From the NCBI RefSeq assembly GCF_000499205.1, contig NZ_AWUK01000012.1:239524-303523 (forward strand): a DNA stretch of 64,000 nt, in the 5' to 3' direction. Below the pieces are notes generated by a model. That model was not told the origin of the DNA. It was given only the letters and a program-made list of their open reading frames with translations, and made no database searches. Below, piece after piece: positions 24,955 through 34,100 of this stretch. The stretch is from Paenibacillus sp. MAEPY2 (GTDB taxonomy: Bacteria > Bacillota > Bacilli > Paenibacillales > Paenibacillaceae). Position numbers and translations under genes: made by a program. Within the stretch, counting starts at the first letter, position 1. Every line of letters begins with the position of its first letter.

Positions 24955-24967
24955 TTAACAAGGTTAA
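24955..24967 (+). promoter_or_regulatory. Short palindrome upstream of the aldehyde dehydrogenase
   Basis: TTAACAAGGTTAA, a 5+5 inverted repeat with a 3-base centre, lies 60 bases before the gene start. It could be an operator; nothing identifies the regulator. Confidence 0.25.
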
Positions 24968-25026
24968 TGAACTACTACACCGCTTTGAGGTGTGACATTC
25001 AATCTTGATTGGGAGGCGTTATTCAG

Positions 25027-26493
25027 ATGACTTTAATGGAGACAGAACATACAACATGGACGAAACAATTTATTAATGGCGAATGGGTAGAAGGCTCCGG
25101 CGAGAAAACAATGGAAAATAAAAATCCGTACACGGGAGAGGTCATCGCAACCTGGCGATCCTCGAACAAGGAAGATATAGATCAGGCATATGAGGCCGCC
25201 CAAAAGAGCTCGGTGGAATGGAAGAAATCCCTGCCAGCGGTAAAAGAAGGTGTACTACGCAAAGTGTCGGCTCTCATGGCAGAGCGCAAAGAGGAAATTA
25301 TAAAACTGCTGATTACGGAATCCGGAAGCACACGCATCAAGGCTGAGGCAGAGTTTGCTTCTGCGAAACGCATTGTGGATGAAGCTGCTTCGTTCCCTTA
25401 TCGAATGAAGGGGGAAATTCTACCTTCAAATACACCAGGGAAAGAGAATCGTGTTGTGCGCGAGCCCAAGGGAGTCATTGGTGTCATCGGTCCTTGGAAT
25501 TTTCCTTTGCATTTGTGTCTACGTTCTGTAGCTCCGGCTATTGCTCTGGGTAATGGAGTCGTTATTAAGCCGGCGTCCGATACCCCGATTACAGCTGGCT
25601 GGCTTATTGCGGATCTGTTTGAGCAAGCAGGATTACCTGAAGGCGTACTGAATGTGGTTGCTGGAAGCGGGAGTGAGATAGGCGATTATTTTGTAGCGCA
25701 TCCGGTACCTAAAGTCATTTCCTTTACTGGCTCCACAAAGGTGGGGCAGGGCATCGGCAAACTGGCAGGTGAGCATTTGAAAGAAACTGCGCTTGAGCTT
25801 GGTGGCAACAATGCGATGGTTGTCCTGGAAGACGCGGACATTGAACGTGCTGCGGAGTCTGCGGTGTTCGGTAAATTCCTGCATCAGGGGCAGATCTGTA
25901 TGGCCCTTAATCGTATTATTGTGCATGCTGATATTTACGACAAGTTCGTAGAATCTTTTCTCGCTAAAACAAAAAAAATTCAGGCTGGTGACCCTGCCGA
26001 TGCCCAAACGCTGGTTGGCCCGCTTATTCGTGAGAAGGAAGTGGAACGGCTGCTTGACTTGATTAAAGGAGCCAAGGCGGAAGGAGCCAGATTGCTGCTG
26101 GGTGGTACAAGCAAAGGCAGTGTGCTGGAACCCACCGTGCTCGCGGATGTGCAACCGGATCAGCATATTGTACAACAGGAACTGTTTGGACCTGTCGCGG
26201 TAATCATGAAAGCGCAGGATGAGCAGGAGGCCGTGCGCTTGGCAAATGATACGCCTTATGGATTAAGCGGCTCCGTATTTACCCGAAATCTCGAAAGAGG
26301 GTATCAAATTGCTCAGCAGATTGAATCGGGCATGGTGCATGTCAATGATCAATCTGTGAATGATGAGGCTCATGTCATGTTTGGTGGCGAGAAATCCTCA
26401 GGTATTGGCCGTTTCGGTGGCGATTGGGCTATCGAGAAATTTACGCGGACTCGCTGGATCAGCATTCAGCATCAATATCGGGATTATCCTTGA
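25027..26493 (+). CDS. Aldehyde dehydrogenase (benzaldehyde/vanillin-type, YfmT-like)
   Basis: NAD(P)-dependent oxidation of aldehydes to acids. 488 residues. The N-terminus reads FINGEWVEGSGEKTMENKNP. Cofactor and catalytic motifs are GPWNFPLHLCLRS, SFTGSTKVGQGIG, ELGGNNAMVV with the general-base Glu, GQICMALNR with the nucleophile Cys, and PTVLADVQPD. The C-terminus GGEKSSGIGRFGGDWAIEKFT is typical of aromatic aldehyde dehydrogenases such as Bacillus YfmT. GGGAGG at 25011 selects ATG 25027. Monocistronic, with a terminator behind. Confidence 0.9.
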   Translation: MTLMETEHTTWTKQFINGEWVEGSGEKTMENKNPYTGEVIATWRSSNKEDIDQAYEAAQKSSVEWKKSLPAVKEGVLRKVSALMAERKEEIIKLLITESGSTRIKAEAEFASAKRIVDEAASFPYRMKGEILPSNTPGKENRVVREPKGVIGVIGPWNFPLHLCLRSVAPAIALGNGVVIKPASDTPITAGWLIADLFEQAGLPEGVLNVVAGSGSEIGDYFVAHPVPKVISFTGSTKVGQGIGKLAGEHLKETALELGGNNAMVVLEDADIERAAESAVFGKFLHQGQICMALNRIIVHADIYDKFVESFLAKTKKIQAGDPADAQTLVGPLIREKEVERLLDLIKGAKAEGARLLLGGTSKGSVLEPTVLADVQPDQHIVQQELFGPVAVIMKAQDEQEAVRLANDTPYGLSGSVFTRNLERGYQIAQQIESGMVHVNDQSVNDEAHVMFGGEKSSGIGRFGGDWAIEKFTRTRWISIQHQYRDYP

Positions 26494-26586
26494 GTGCAAT
26501 AGTTCAGCAGTGAGCGTGGCTTAGAAACCGCTTTGTTTTATAATCAGATAGGTTTCGGTAAAGAGTGACAAAGATCGCGAAAAACT

Positions 26587-26614
26587 CGCCTCAAGCTTGA
26601 TGAGGCGGTCTTTT
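26587..26614 (+). terminator. Terminator after the aldehyde dehydrogenase gene
   Basis: CGCCTCA (26587-26593) and TGAGGCG (26601-26607), 7-base loop, TCTTTT tail. Confidence 0.65.
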
Positions 26615-26654
26615 GCATGTTTTTACATGCTTGAAAAACAGGTGAGGAAATGAT

Positions 26655-26735
26655 GTGAAAAAGCTGTTTGGCGCTCCTGAAATCTGGTTATTTATGGATA
26701 CACGGGCAGAAGAGATCCGTAAATCCAATAGGTAA
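26655..26735 (+). CDS. Small ORF, 26 residues
   Basis: GTG start seven bases after GAGG; the product reads MKKLFGAPEIWLFMD, then TRAEEIRKSNR. It is followed 15 bases later by a second small ORF, with a shared terminator at 26932. Not recognised. The ribosome binding site and tandem layout are the only support. Confidence 0.4.
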   Translation: MKKLFGAPEIWLFMDTRAEEIRKSNR

Positions 26736-26750
26736 AGGGGCCTGAACTTC

Positions 26751-26903
26751 ATGTCCATTGACCGTTTCATTCTGAGAAAGCTGAATACTTGTCAGGAAGA
26801 AAATACACGTGAGAATCTGGTTCGATTGTTTGTCATTCGAATCCAAAAGGCCGAGATGGAAGAAGAACACGAAACCGCCTATGTCGTAAGCAGATTGCAT
26901 TAG
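26751..26903 (+). CDS. Small ORF, 50 residues
   Basis: AAAGGGG lies 10 bases before ATG 26751. The product is charged and helical: MSIDRFILRKLNTCQEEN, RENLVRLFVIRIQKAEMEEE, then HETAYVVSRLH. No membrane segment. It probably forms an operon with the ORF at 26655. Function unknown. Confidence 0.5.
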   Translation: MSIDRFILRKLNTCQEENTRENLVRLFVIRIQKAEMEEEHETAYVVSRLH

Positions 26904-26931
26904 AGATAGATAAAAGGGATTTGATACACAA

Positions 26932-26970
26932 AAAAGGAAGCTTGTCCTCAACGGCAAGCTTCCTTTTCCT
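26932..26970. terminator. Bidirectional terminator
   Basis: AAAAGGAAGCTTG (26932-26944) and CAAGCTTCCTTTT (26955-26967), perfect 13-bp stem, 10-base loop. It lies between convergent small genes. Confidence 0.82.
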
Positions 26971-27028
26971 TATGTTCGCGAATGAATGAATTCGCAGTTT
27001 CCAAGTTGATGTAAACAACTGACTCATC

Positions 27029-27268
27029 TTAATAAAGTGATAAGGCGAGGGAGTCATTTTCGCTACGGCTGTGAAGAATGGCTTCACCACCGACAATCTC
27101 AATACTAATCAATGATTGCAGACATTTCTGTAAAGCACGTTTACCATTGCTAATCTTATGCTCAAGGGCACTGCTAAGCAATCGGAGTGTCTTTTGCACA
27201 GGTTGTTTGTTTTCTTGATTGAAATATACAGGGATTGATTTGTTTTGAAAAGTTATTAGTGTTCTCAC
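27029..27268 (-). CDS. Small protein, 79 residues, unknown
   Basis: GTG start at 27268 about 8 bases after GAGGTGA on the minus strand. The product starts MRTLITFQNKSIPVYFNQEN and continues KTLRLLSSALEHKISNGKRA; it is basic, with no signal peptide. It converges on the terminator at 26932. No family recognised. Confidence 0.5.
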   Translation of the reverse strand: MRTLITFQNKSIPVYFNQENKQPVQKTLRLLSSALEHKISNGKRALQKCLQSLISIEIVGGEAILHSRSENDSLALSLY

Positions 27269-27691
27269 TAGAAATCACCTCACGAGAGTTATTTCTTACT
27301 GGTTATATTAAATTCCAATGCTTAAAATTACCTTAAAATCAGCTTATGAAAACATAAAGGTGAGCAATGTTTGAAAAGTGTTCACAATTCAATTGTGGGC
27401 GAAGCATTAAAAAGTCCCGAAAATTCAATTCACAGCTCCCATTTATATGGAAGAAACACGCATAGTTTCGCATCCTTGCAATAATTAACGTGACTACTGC
27501 CTCGAAAGTTCTGAGTCGAATGGACGATATTTTAATATATACGTGGGTCATATGTAACAAAATTACAGGTTGCACATTGCAAATAGGGTGTTTATGTAAG
27601 AAAATAGGGATGGAATAGCGTTTCATCTAATTTTTTTTGATTTAATTTGACACTAGGACAATTTACATATGAGACCATGGGAGGGATTATT
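27269..27691. other. AT-rich intergenic region before the type VII locus
   Basis: About 420 bases without a gene. It contains a perfect 15-base palindrome CACAATTCAATTGTG (27383-27397) and a TTGACA hexamer at 27647-27652 with TATGAG 16 bases later, a weak promoter candidate very close to the first secretion gene. Confidence 0.4.
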
Positions 27692-28012
27692 TTGATTCTT
27701 ACCGTGTATTCCGGCCGGGAGGAAGGCGAGTGGTTCGACATCGAGGTCCCGGATGAATGTACTATTGAACATCTGAAGACATTGCTGGGGGTTCGTATTT
27801 TCGGCCAGGCACCGGGAGAGGGCATTCAGTACATCCTTGAGGCCAAGTTTCCGGAAGGATTGTGGTTCTCACCACAGAACGCACAACAGTTAATGGAAAC
27901 AGGGCTGCGTCAAGGAAGTTGTGTGCGAGTCCAGCGGGCATTCTCCACCACTTCTGAAGAAGCTCCTGTCTATGGAAGACGCTCATTGTTTCAGCAGGAC
28001 AGCAACGAATGA
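27692..28012 (+). CDS. esaB: EsaB/YukD-like ubiquitin-fold protein
   Basis: Accessory cytoplasmic protein of Bacillota type VII secretion. 106 residues beginning MILTVYSGREEGEWFDIEVP, with the beta-grasp pattern and ECTIEHLKTLLGV typical of YukD. The C-terminal 25 residues are an extra tail. TTG 27692 is placed six bases after GGGAGGG; the ATG at 27677 is in frame but lacks a ribosome binding site. First gene of the secretion locus, 55 bases before essC. Confidence 0.8.
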   Translation: MILTVYSGREEGEWFDIEVPDECTIEHLKTLLGVRIFGQAPGEGIQYILEAKFPEGLWFSPQNAQQLMETGLRQGSCVRVQRAFSTTSEEAPVYGRRSLFQQDSNE

Positions 28013-28067
28013 ACGTTCTGAACGTATATATTGATTACGGCAATGAAATAAAGGAGGTCTTCTCTTC

Positions 28068-31000
28068 GTGAATGTGTTATATCAGCGTTCTCCAAGAATG
28101 ACACCGGTTCTTAAGGAAGAAAAGCTGGAGATTCTAAGGCCTCCGGCTGAACCCAACAAACCTACATTTTCAATGATTTCTATTATAGTACCCATTATGA
28201 TGACGATGGTTAGCATCGGTTTCTACGTATATATCAATATGAGCGGCAATATGGGCAATAGAAATTATATGATGTTTCAGATGATGACGGTTATGATGAT
28301 GCTTACGTCATACACCATTCCGTTTTTTGTGTATCTGAGCAACAAGAAGACATATCGCCAAAAGCTGGAAGAGCGTACAGCCATGTATCGTGCACAGCTG
28401 GAGAAGCACCGTGAAGAACTGAAGGAAGCCCAAGCGGAGCAAGTAAAAAGTCTGTATGAGATTCATGGGGATCCCAATGTATGTCTGCAAGTGGTGAAAA
28501 ATCGCAACAGTTCGCTGTGGGAACGTTCGCCTGAGGATGATGACTTCTTGCAGGTGCGAATTGGCACGGGCGAAATTCCGTTTCGAATCAAACTGCAGGT
28601 TCCTCGTGTGGACGGGTATGAAAAGGATGAGTTGATTGAAGCGGCTCATGAATTGGCTGCTGAATTCGAAACGGTATCTGATGCGTCGATTACATTACCG
28701 CTATTTCAGTCCAAAGTGATGGGCCTGGTCGGTAATCGAGAGGAAGTGCTCGCTTCATTACGGGTGATTATCTCACAACTGACGGTTCGTCATTCACCGG
28801 ATGAATTAAAGATTGCTGCCTTTTACGAAGAAAAGGAAACAAAGGAATGGGATTGGCTGCGCTGGCTGCCCCATATCTGGGATGAAGATCAGGGACAACG
28901 CTATATGGCCGACAGGCACAGCGGTGCGCATCAATTGGCGGACAGCTTGTTTTCCGTGTTGAACCGGAGGCGTAATAATAAGGAAGATCGCTACAAGAAA
29001 ACCGTGCAAACGCCATGTTACGTGGTGGTTCTCTCGGATACTCAATTAATAGAAGAAGAACCGCTACTTCCCTTGCTGCTGGAATCGGCCCAGGAGATCG
29101 ATGTGTGTACCATCATACTGGCAAACCGCAAGGAATCACTACCTATGCATTGTCAGTTAATTATGGAGGCTTCCAAAGGCAAAGGGCTTTATATCAAAAA
29201 AACCGAGGATGCCGACGTGATCAGGCAAATGTACACGCCGGATGTGATCTCCAGAGAGTCCGCAGAGGCACTCTCTCGTTATATGTCACCGATTCGTCTG
29301 AAACGTTCCTCGGCTTCGGATATACCACAGGTGCTCCCGCTGTTTGATATGTTGAGTACATCACGAGTGGAAGATCTGGACGTGGTTACACGCTGGGGCC
29401 AGACACGATACCCGGACACTCTGCCCGTACCTATGGGTGTGCGAGCTGGTGGCAAGAAAATTGCGATTAACTTACATGATAAAATTGAACGTCAGGGTCA
29501 TGGCCCGCATGGTCTGATCGCAGGGACTACAGGTTCAGGCAAAAGTGAAGTTATCCAGTCGATTGTGGCCTCTCTGGCAGCAGAGTTTCACCCTCATGAT
29601 CTGGCCTTTATGTTGATTGACTATAAGGGCGGCGGAATGTCGAATACATTTGTGGGCTTGCCTCACGTTGTCGGTACGATTACTAATCTGGATGGGAACT
29701 TGATTGAACGCGCGAATATTTCACTTCGGGCCGAGTTGGTCAGAAGGCAAAAAATCTTAAATGATGCAGGAAATCTCCAGCACATTGATGAGTATTACAA
29801 AATTCTGCGTTCCAGACATGAACAGCCGCTGCCGCATTTAGTTATCATCATTGACGAGTTTGCGCAGTTGAAGCGGGATCAGCCGGAGTTCATGGATGAA
29901 TTAATCAGCATAGCGGCCATTGGCCGAACACTGGGTGTACATCTGATACTGGCAACCCAAAAGCCTGCCGGTGTGGTCGATGATAAAATCTGGAGCAATT
30001 CCCGTTTCCGTATCTGTCTTCGTGTTCAAAGCGAAGGGGACAGCCGCGATATGATCAAAATTCCGAATGCGGCCTGGATCACCAAGCCGGGTCGGGGATA
30101 TTTTCAGGTGGGCAGTGATGAAGTGTTTGAGGAAATGCAATTTGCCTGGAGTGGTGCGCCTTATAATCAACAGGAAGATACAAGCACGGTATTGCCTGTG
30201 ATGGAGGTGCGTTTAAACGGGAAGCGTGAGCCACTATTGACTGGAGAGCGCAGAGCAGTGCTCAAAGGTGAGGATGTGCCCAAGCAGCTCCAGGTATTTA
30301 TTGATTATGTGGCAGAAGCGGCTGCAGAGGCGGGGATCACCCGATTGCCAGGACCTTGGTTACCACCCTTGCCTGAGACACTGGAATGGGAGAGCCTCAA
30401 CGACTGGCAGGAAGAAGAGAATCGTGAGGCATTGCTTGACGGCGGTGCCAGCGGCCTGAAACCTGTAGTTGGCCTGCTGGATGATCTGCCTAATCAACGA
30501 CAGCAGCCGCTCGCACTTCCGGTGGATCAGGGGCATCTGGTTGTATACGGTATGCCTGGTCTGGGGAAAACGACGTTTGTGCAAACCTTGCTGATGTCAT
30601 TGGCCCGTTCTAAGCGGACTGAACCTTGGCATGGCTATATTATTGATATGGGCCGGATGATGAAGGATTTCGCAGGCTTGCCTCAGATCGGTGCTGTAAT
30701 GATGTCTGAAGAGGAAGATCGGATCAAGCGCTTATTCCGATACATCCTGAAACTGTCGGCACAACGCAAGGACATGATCTCGGAAGCCGGGGTTAAGACA
30801 ATATCAGCCTACCGTCGCGCAGCTCATGCAGCCGTGCCACAGATTGTAGTTGTTATCGATGGTTATCTTTCTTTCCGAAATGCGTATCCCGAGGAGAATG
30901 AACTTCTGGAAACAATCCTTCGTGAAGGTGGCAGTCTGGGAATCACATTTATCCTTACGGCCAACCGTGTTACGGATGTATTTGAGAAATTCAGAAGCAA

Positions 31001-32072
31001 TATTCCTAATGCGGTTTCGTTTGAATTGTCTGATCCAAGCGACTATTATTACGCAGTGGGACGGCCGTCCAAGGCACCTAGCCAGCTTCCACCTGGAAGA
31101 GGACTGGTCAAAGGACAGGTACCTCCATTGATGTTTCAGGCGGCTTTGCCGTCATCCGGAGCAGATGAAGGCAAGCGTTCTTCCGCTCTGCGCAGCATGA
31201 TTGCAGAAATCAGAGAAAACTGGAACGGAGAAGAAGCGCCGCAGATTGCGCCGCTCCCGGAAGAGGTGAAGCTCAAAGATGTGCTTATCCGTACAGGAAC
31301 CTTCAGGCAAGTCGGAGACGTATCTTCCTTAACAGTACCCGTAGGTCTGCTGACCGATGATTTGGAACCCTTCCTGCTGAATTTGCGTGAAGGACCGCAT
31401 TTCATGGTTACGAGTCCGATGGAAGGTGGCAAAACGACATTTTTGCTGACCTGGATGTTATCCCTTGCCTATCATGCGTCTCCTGAAGACGTTCAAATAT
31501 ACACGGTAGATATGCGGTATGGTTCCGGAGGACTGGGGGAAATCAGCAGTTTGCCCCATGTCCGTGGACATGTATCCCGTGAAGAACAGCTTGCACCTGT
31601 GATCCAACAGTTGTACGATGAAGTTCTAAAAAGAGGCGAGTTAACCGGTGGACCAGAGATCGTTCTCGTTATCGACGATGCGGATACGTTATCCAAGCAA
31701 TTAAATGATTTTAATGTGAAGGATCAATTGGGAGCGATCGTTCGTCAAGGCAGGGACCGAGGAATACATGTGATTCTGTCAGGAGTTCCTGCAGACTTTC
31801 CAACCTTTGGTTCTGACTGGGTGAACGATGTGAAGGCTTCCCAGAGCGGATTGTTGTTCGGGACTTTAGACCCTAATGATCTCTCGTTCTTCCGTATACC
31901 TTATTCGGAGTCCGGAGGGAATTCAAATGGGCTGAAGGTACTGCCTCCGGGTCAAGGTTATTATGTAAAACGTAAATATTCCAGGGTTAAAGGTGCAATT
32001 CCATGTGATGGTACCTGGAAAATGACCGATTGGATATCTGAAATTCGTGACCGATGGCATGTTGTAGTTTGA
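28068..32072 (+). CDS. essC: EssC/YukB-like FtsK/SpoIIIE ATPase of type VII secretion
   Basis: Motor of the secretion machine. 1334 residues. Two membrane helices lie at about residues 38-60 and 72-93, then three tandem ATPase domains: Walker A GTTGSGKSEV near residue 488 with LVIIIDEFAQL, a second GMPGLGKTTF near 828, and a third SPMEGGKTTF near 1116. YukB/EssC proteins usually carry two FHA domains (about 190 residues) before the helices. Here the helices start by residue 38, so the FHA region is missing. GTG 28068 follows AAGGAGG at 28051 by 10 bases and no longer upstream frame exists. Confidence 0.93.
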   Translation: MNVLYQRSPRMTPVLKEEKLEILRPPAEPNKPTFSMISIIVPIMMTMVSIGFYVYINMSGNMGNRNYMMFQMMTVMMMLTSYTIPFFVYLSNKKTYRQKLEERTAMYRAQLEKHREELKEAQAEQVKSLYEIHGDPNVCLQVVKNRNSSLWERSPEDDDFLQVRIGTGEIPFRIKLQVPRVDGYEKDELIEAAHELAAEFETVSDASITLPLFQSKVMGLVGNREEVLASLRVIISQLTVRHSPDELKIAAFYEEKETKEWDWLRWLPHIWDEDQGQRYMADRHSGAHQLADSLFSVLNRRRNNKEDRYKKTVQTPCYVVVLSDTQLIEEEPLLPLLLESAQEIDVCTIILANRKESLPMHCQLIMEASKGKGLYIKKTEDADVIRQMYTPDVISRESAEALSRYMSPIRLKRSSASDIPQVLPLFDMLSTSRVEDLDVVTRWGQTRYPDTLPVPMGVRAGGKKIAINLHDKIERQGHGPHGLIAGTTGSGKSEVIQSIVASLAAEFHPHDLAFMLIDYKGGGMSNTFVGLPHVVGTITNLDGNLIERANISLRAELVRRQKILNDAGNLQHIDEYYKILRSRHEQPLPHLVIIIDEFAQLKRDQPEFMDELISIAAIGRTLGVHLILATQKPAGVVDDKIWSNSRFRICLRVQSEGDSRDMIKIPNAAWITKPGRGYFQVGSDEVFEEMQFAWSGAPYNQQEDTSTVLPVMEVRLNGKREPLLTGERRAVLKGEDVPKQLQVFIDYVAEAAAEAGITRLPGPWLPPLPETLEWESLNDWQEEENREALLDGGASGLKPVVGLLDDLPNQRQQPLALPVDQGHLVVYGMPGLGKTTFVQTLLMSLARSKRTEPWHGYIIDMGRMMKDFAGLPQIGAVMMSEEEDRIKRLFRYILKLSAQRKDMISEAGVKTISAYRRAAHAAVPQIVVVIDGYLSFRNAYPEENELLETILREGGSLGITFILTANRVTDVFEKFRSNIPNAVSFELSDPSDYYYAVGRPSKAPSQLPPGRGLVKGQVPPLMFQAALPSSGADEGKRSSALRSMIAEIRENWNGEEAPQIAPLPEEVKLKDVLIRTGTFRQVGDVSSLTVPVGLLTDDLEPFLLNLREGPHFMVTSPMEGGKTTFLLTWMLSLAYHASPEDVQIYTVDMRYGSGGLGEISSLPHVRGHVSREEQLAPVIQQLYDEVLKRGELTGGPEIVLVIDDADTLSKQLNDFNVKDQLGAIVRQGRDRGIHVILSGVPADFPTFGSDWVNDVKASQSGLLFGTLDPNDLSFFRIPYSESGGNSNGLKVLPPGQGYYVKRKYSRVKGAIPCDGTWKMTDWISEIRDRWHVVV

Positions 32073-32088
32073 GGGGAGGTGGCTCATA

Positions 32089-32919
32089 ATGTTGACGGTT
32101 CATGATTCCAAGCAAAAGGTAGTCACTTTGCAAATAAAAGAGCTTTTTTTCCTGGCCGGGATTCTCGGTTCAGACCGATTGCTTGGCGTGGAAGATCCGT
32201 TCCGCGGGTATATGGCGGAAGACATTGCTTTGGAGTGGGAGCGTGTAAAAACATCCCTGCTCGACAAAGGATATCTGATTCAGGATCAGGACAGCAATGA
32301 GCTGATCATGACACCGACCGTTTTCTCTAGGGTAGCCATTGCGGGACTGTCCGACAGGGCTTGCTGGATTCGCTACACGCACAGCGGCAAGTCGTATGAA
32401 AGTTATGTGCACTGCACGGATGAACGTGTCGTTGAAGTATCCCGTGTTGCAGACGAACCGGATTCGTTCCGGCTGAGTGATCTGGGGAATGTTCGTGAAG
32501 CGATTGATTTTCTGATTCAAAGAATGAACTGGAGTGGACATTCTCCGGCGGAAAAGCCGGCTCTGATGTGCTCCAAGAAAAAATTCTATGATGTGATGAA
32601 TGATCTGAAGAACAAAGAATCACAGGCAGTGGCTGATGAGTTGGTACAAGAGACGAGCGATCCCGAGGGGTCACTTGCGCTTGCGCGCTGTCTGGTGAAC
32701 AAGGAATCAGAAGGGGAACTGCGGTTGCTTGTATGGAACGGAGAAGGATGGAAATCACAGTCTGCGGCTTTCGCTGCAAGTACGGTATCCAACTGGCTGT
32801 TTCGCATGAGTACTGCGGCTTCGGATGATTGGCTTGTTGCAGCACTGACGACGAGAGAACAGTTTCACGAGATGCTGCTGGACTGGCTTAAACAGCCTGC
32901 AGGGGAAGAGGAAAGGTGA
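32089..32919 (+). CDS. Type VII locus protein, possibly EspG-like chaperone
   Basis: 276 residues, soluble, acidic. The N-terminal half reads KELFFLAGILGSDRLLGVED, then ALEWERVKTSLLDKGYLIQ. Strand-rich segments follow, including CWIRYTHSGKSYESYVHC, and the order of elements recalls ESX EspG chaperones that hold WXG/PE-PPE substrates. The likeness is one of layout only and no diagnostic motif was confirmed. It begins 16 bases after essC and ends 6 bases before the next gene, so it belongs to the operon. Confidence 0.6.
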   Translation: MLTVHDSKQKVVTLQIKELFFLAGILGSDRLLGVEDPFRGYMAEDIALEWERVKTSLLDKGYLIQDQDSNELIMTPTVFSRVAIAGLSDRACWIRYTHSGKSYESYVHCTDERVVEVSRVADEPDSFRLSDLGNVREAIDFLIQRMNWSGHSPAEKPALMCSKKKFYDVMNDLKNKESQAVADELVQETSDPEGSLALARCLVNKESEGELRLLVWNGEGWKSQSAAFAASTVSNWLFRMSTAASDDWLVAALTTREQFHEMLLDWLKQPAGEEER

Positions 32920-32925
32920 TGGTAA

Positions 32926-33474
32926 ATGCGCATTCGTGTGGAACCGGATGTGCTTCGGGCACTGAGCAGGCAGATTCAGTATGCGGCGGAGCAAATACAG
33001 CAAAAGATGACAGTATTGGATCAGGCCATTCATTCGCTGGAGTGGGATCTTGAAGCCCGCGCCGCGATCATGAATGAATGGAATCACAGCAAGCGACTCT
33101 GCGAAGCAGCAGTACGTCGTTTTATGGACTTGAGCGTACAGCTGGGACGCAAGGCCGTGTTATTCCAGCAGGTGGACATGGAGTATCGTACAGTGTTGAG
33201 TCATGTGAACACAGCCTATGGCAATGCGGTCAATATGTTGAATGTTCTTCAGACGGAGCGTGCAGGAGAGATTATGCCTGCGCATTCGGCAACTGCTGCT
33301 GTTGTATCCGATCCATTTTCCGCGGTAGCGGCAGTGTACCGTGTACAGGATGCCGCACCGCCTGATGGCTCGCCGGCGACCCTGATTCAGGCCATGCAGC
33401 CTGAACCTGTGGCATGGAGATTCACAGATCCTTCCTTTCGTGGGAGAAGAGGAACCGAACCTGTGGTTTCTTGA
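32926..33474 (+). CDS. WXG100-like helical protein with C-terminal extension
   Basis: 182 residues. The first 100 form a helical hairpin-like pattern: MRIRVEPDVLRALSRQIQYA, then DQAIHSLEWDLEAR, where a Trp occupies the turn but the G of WXG is lacking. A low-complexity C-terminal part of about 70 residues follows. It is probably a secretion substrate or partner of EsxA. GGAAAGGTGATGG precedes ATG 32926. About 190 bases of non-coding DNA follow, including the esxA promoter. Confidence 0.6.
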   Translation: MRIRVEPDVLRALSRQIQYAAEQIQQKMTVLDQAIHSLEWDLEARAAIMNEWNHSKRLCEAAVRRFMDLSVQLGRKAVLFQQVDMEYRTVLSHVNTAYGNAVNMLNVLQTERAGEIMPAHSATAAVVSDPFSAVAAVYRVQDAAPPDGSPATLIQAMQPEPVAWRFTDPSFRGRRGTEPVVS

Positions 33475-33593
33475 ACCCACGGGCTACAAGGCTGAGTAAG
33501 CAAGACAGCAGAAAGTGAATTTTTTATAAACAGGATGTTAAGTGAAGTTTAGAATGCCAAAAATGGGGTAAATAGGATTAGGTCCTTCGGCTT

Positions 33594-33622
33594 TTGTCCG
33601 ATCGATCCTTGTATAGTACAAT
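33594..33622 (+). promoter_or_regulatory. Promoter of esxA
   Basis: -35 TTGTCC (33594-33599), 17-base spacer, -10 TACAAT (33617-33622). It gives the WXG100 substrate its own strong transcript within the locus. Confidence 0.68.
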
Positions 33623-33667
33623 TTGAACAAGCGAATTTAATTGCACAAACCAAGGAGGAATTTACAA

Positions 33668-33943
33668 ATGGCAGGACGTATTTTAGTTACCCCAGAACAG
33701 CTTGATCAGGTTTCCAACCAATTTAAACAAAGCGGTGAGCAAAGTCAGCAAATCGTATCTACATTGACTCAATCCATCACAAGCATGGAAGGACAATGGG
33801 AAGGTATGACGAAACAACGCTTCTTCCAGGAATTCCAGGAAGCCAGCAAACAAATGCAATCTTTCGTTCAAACGTTGAATAGCATCAGCGCGGAACTGAC
33901 GGCTATTGCCAACAAATTCCGTACGGCTGACCAAGCTCGCTAA
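33668..33943 (+). CDS. esxA: WXG100 family secretion substrate EsxA
   Basis: Small helical-hairpin protein secreted as a dimer by type VII systems. 91 residues with the defining turn GQWEGM near residue 42 and two amphipathic helices. It starts MAGRILVTPEQLDQVSNQF, very like Bacillus YukE and Staphylococcus EsxA. AAGGAGG lies 10 bases before ATG 33668. It has its own promoter and terminator. Confidence 0.93.
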   Translation: MAGRILVTPEQLDQVSNQFKQSGEQSQQIVSTLTQSITSMEGQWEGMTKQRFFQEFQEASKQMQSFVQTLNSISAELTAIANKFRTADQAR

Positions 33944-34030
33944 TCTGCGATACATAGTTCGGGCAGGTTCCGTATCCGAATTCGCCCAGAATCATAAGCA
34001 GGAAGCAAGCTGAAGACTTACAACTACAGC

Positions 34031-34063
34031 AAAAACCGGGCGTTTTCACAACACCCGGTTTTT
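34031..34063 (+). terminator. Terminator after esxA
   Basis: AAAAACCGGG (34031-34040) and CCCGGTTTTT (34054-34063), 13-base loop. It separates esxA from the kinase gene and may allow partial readthrough. Confidence 0.78.
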
Positions 34064-34100
34064 GTTGCACTATGACAGAATGACAGAGAGAGGGATGAGC

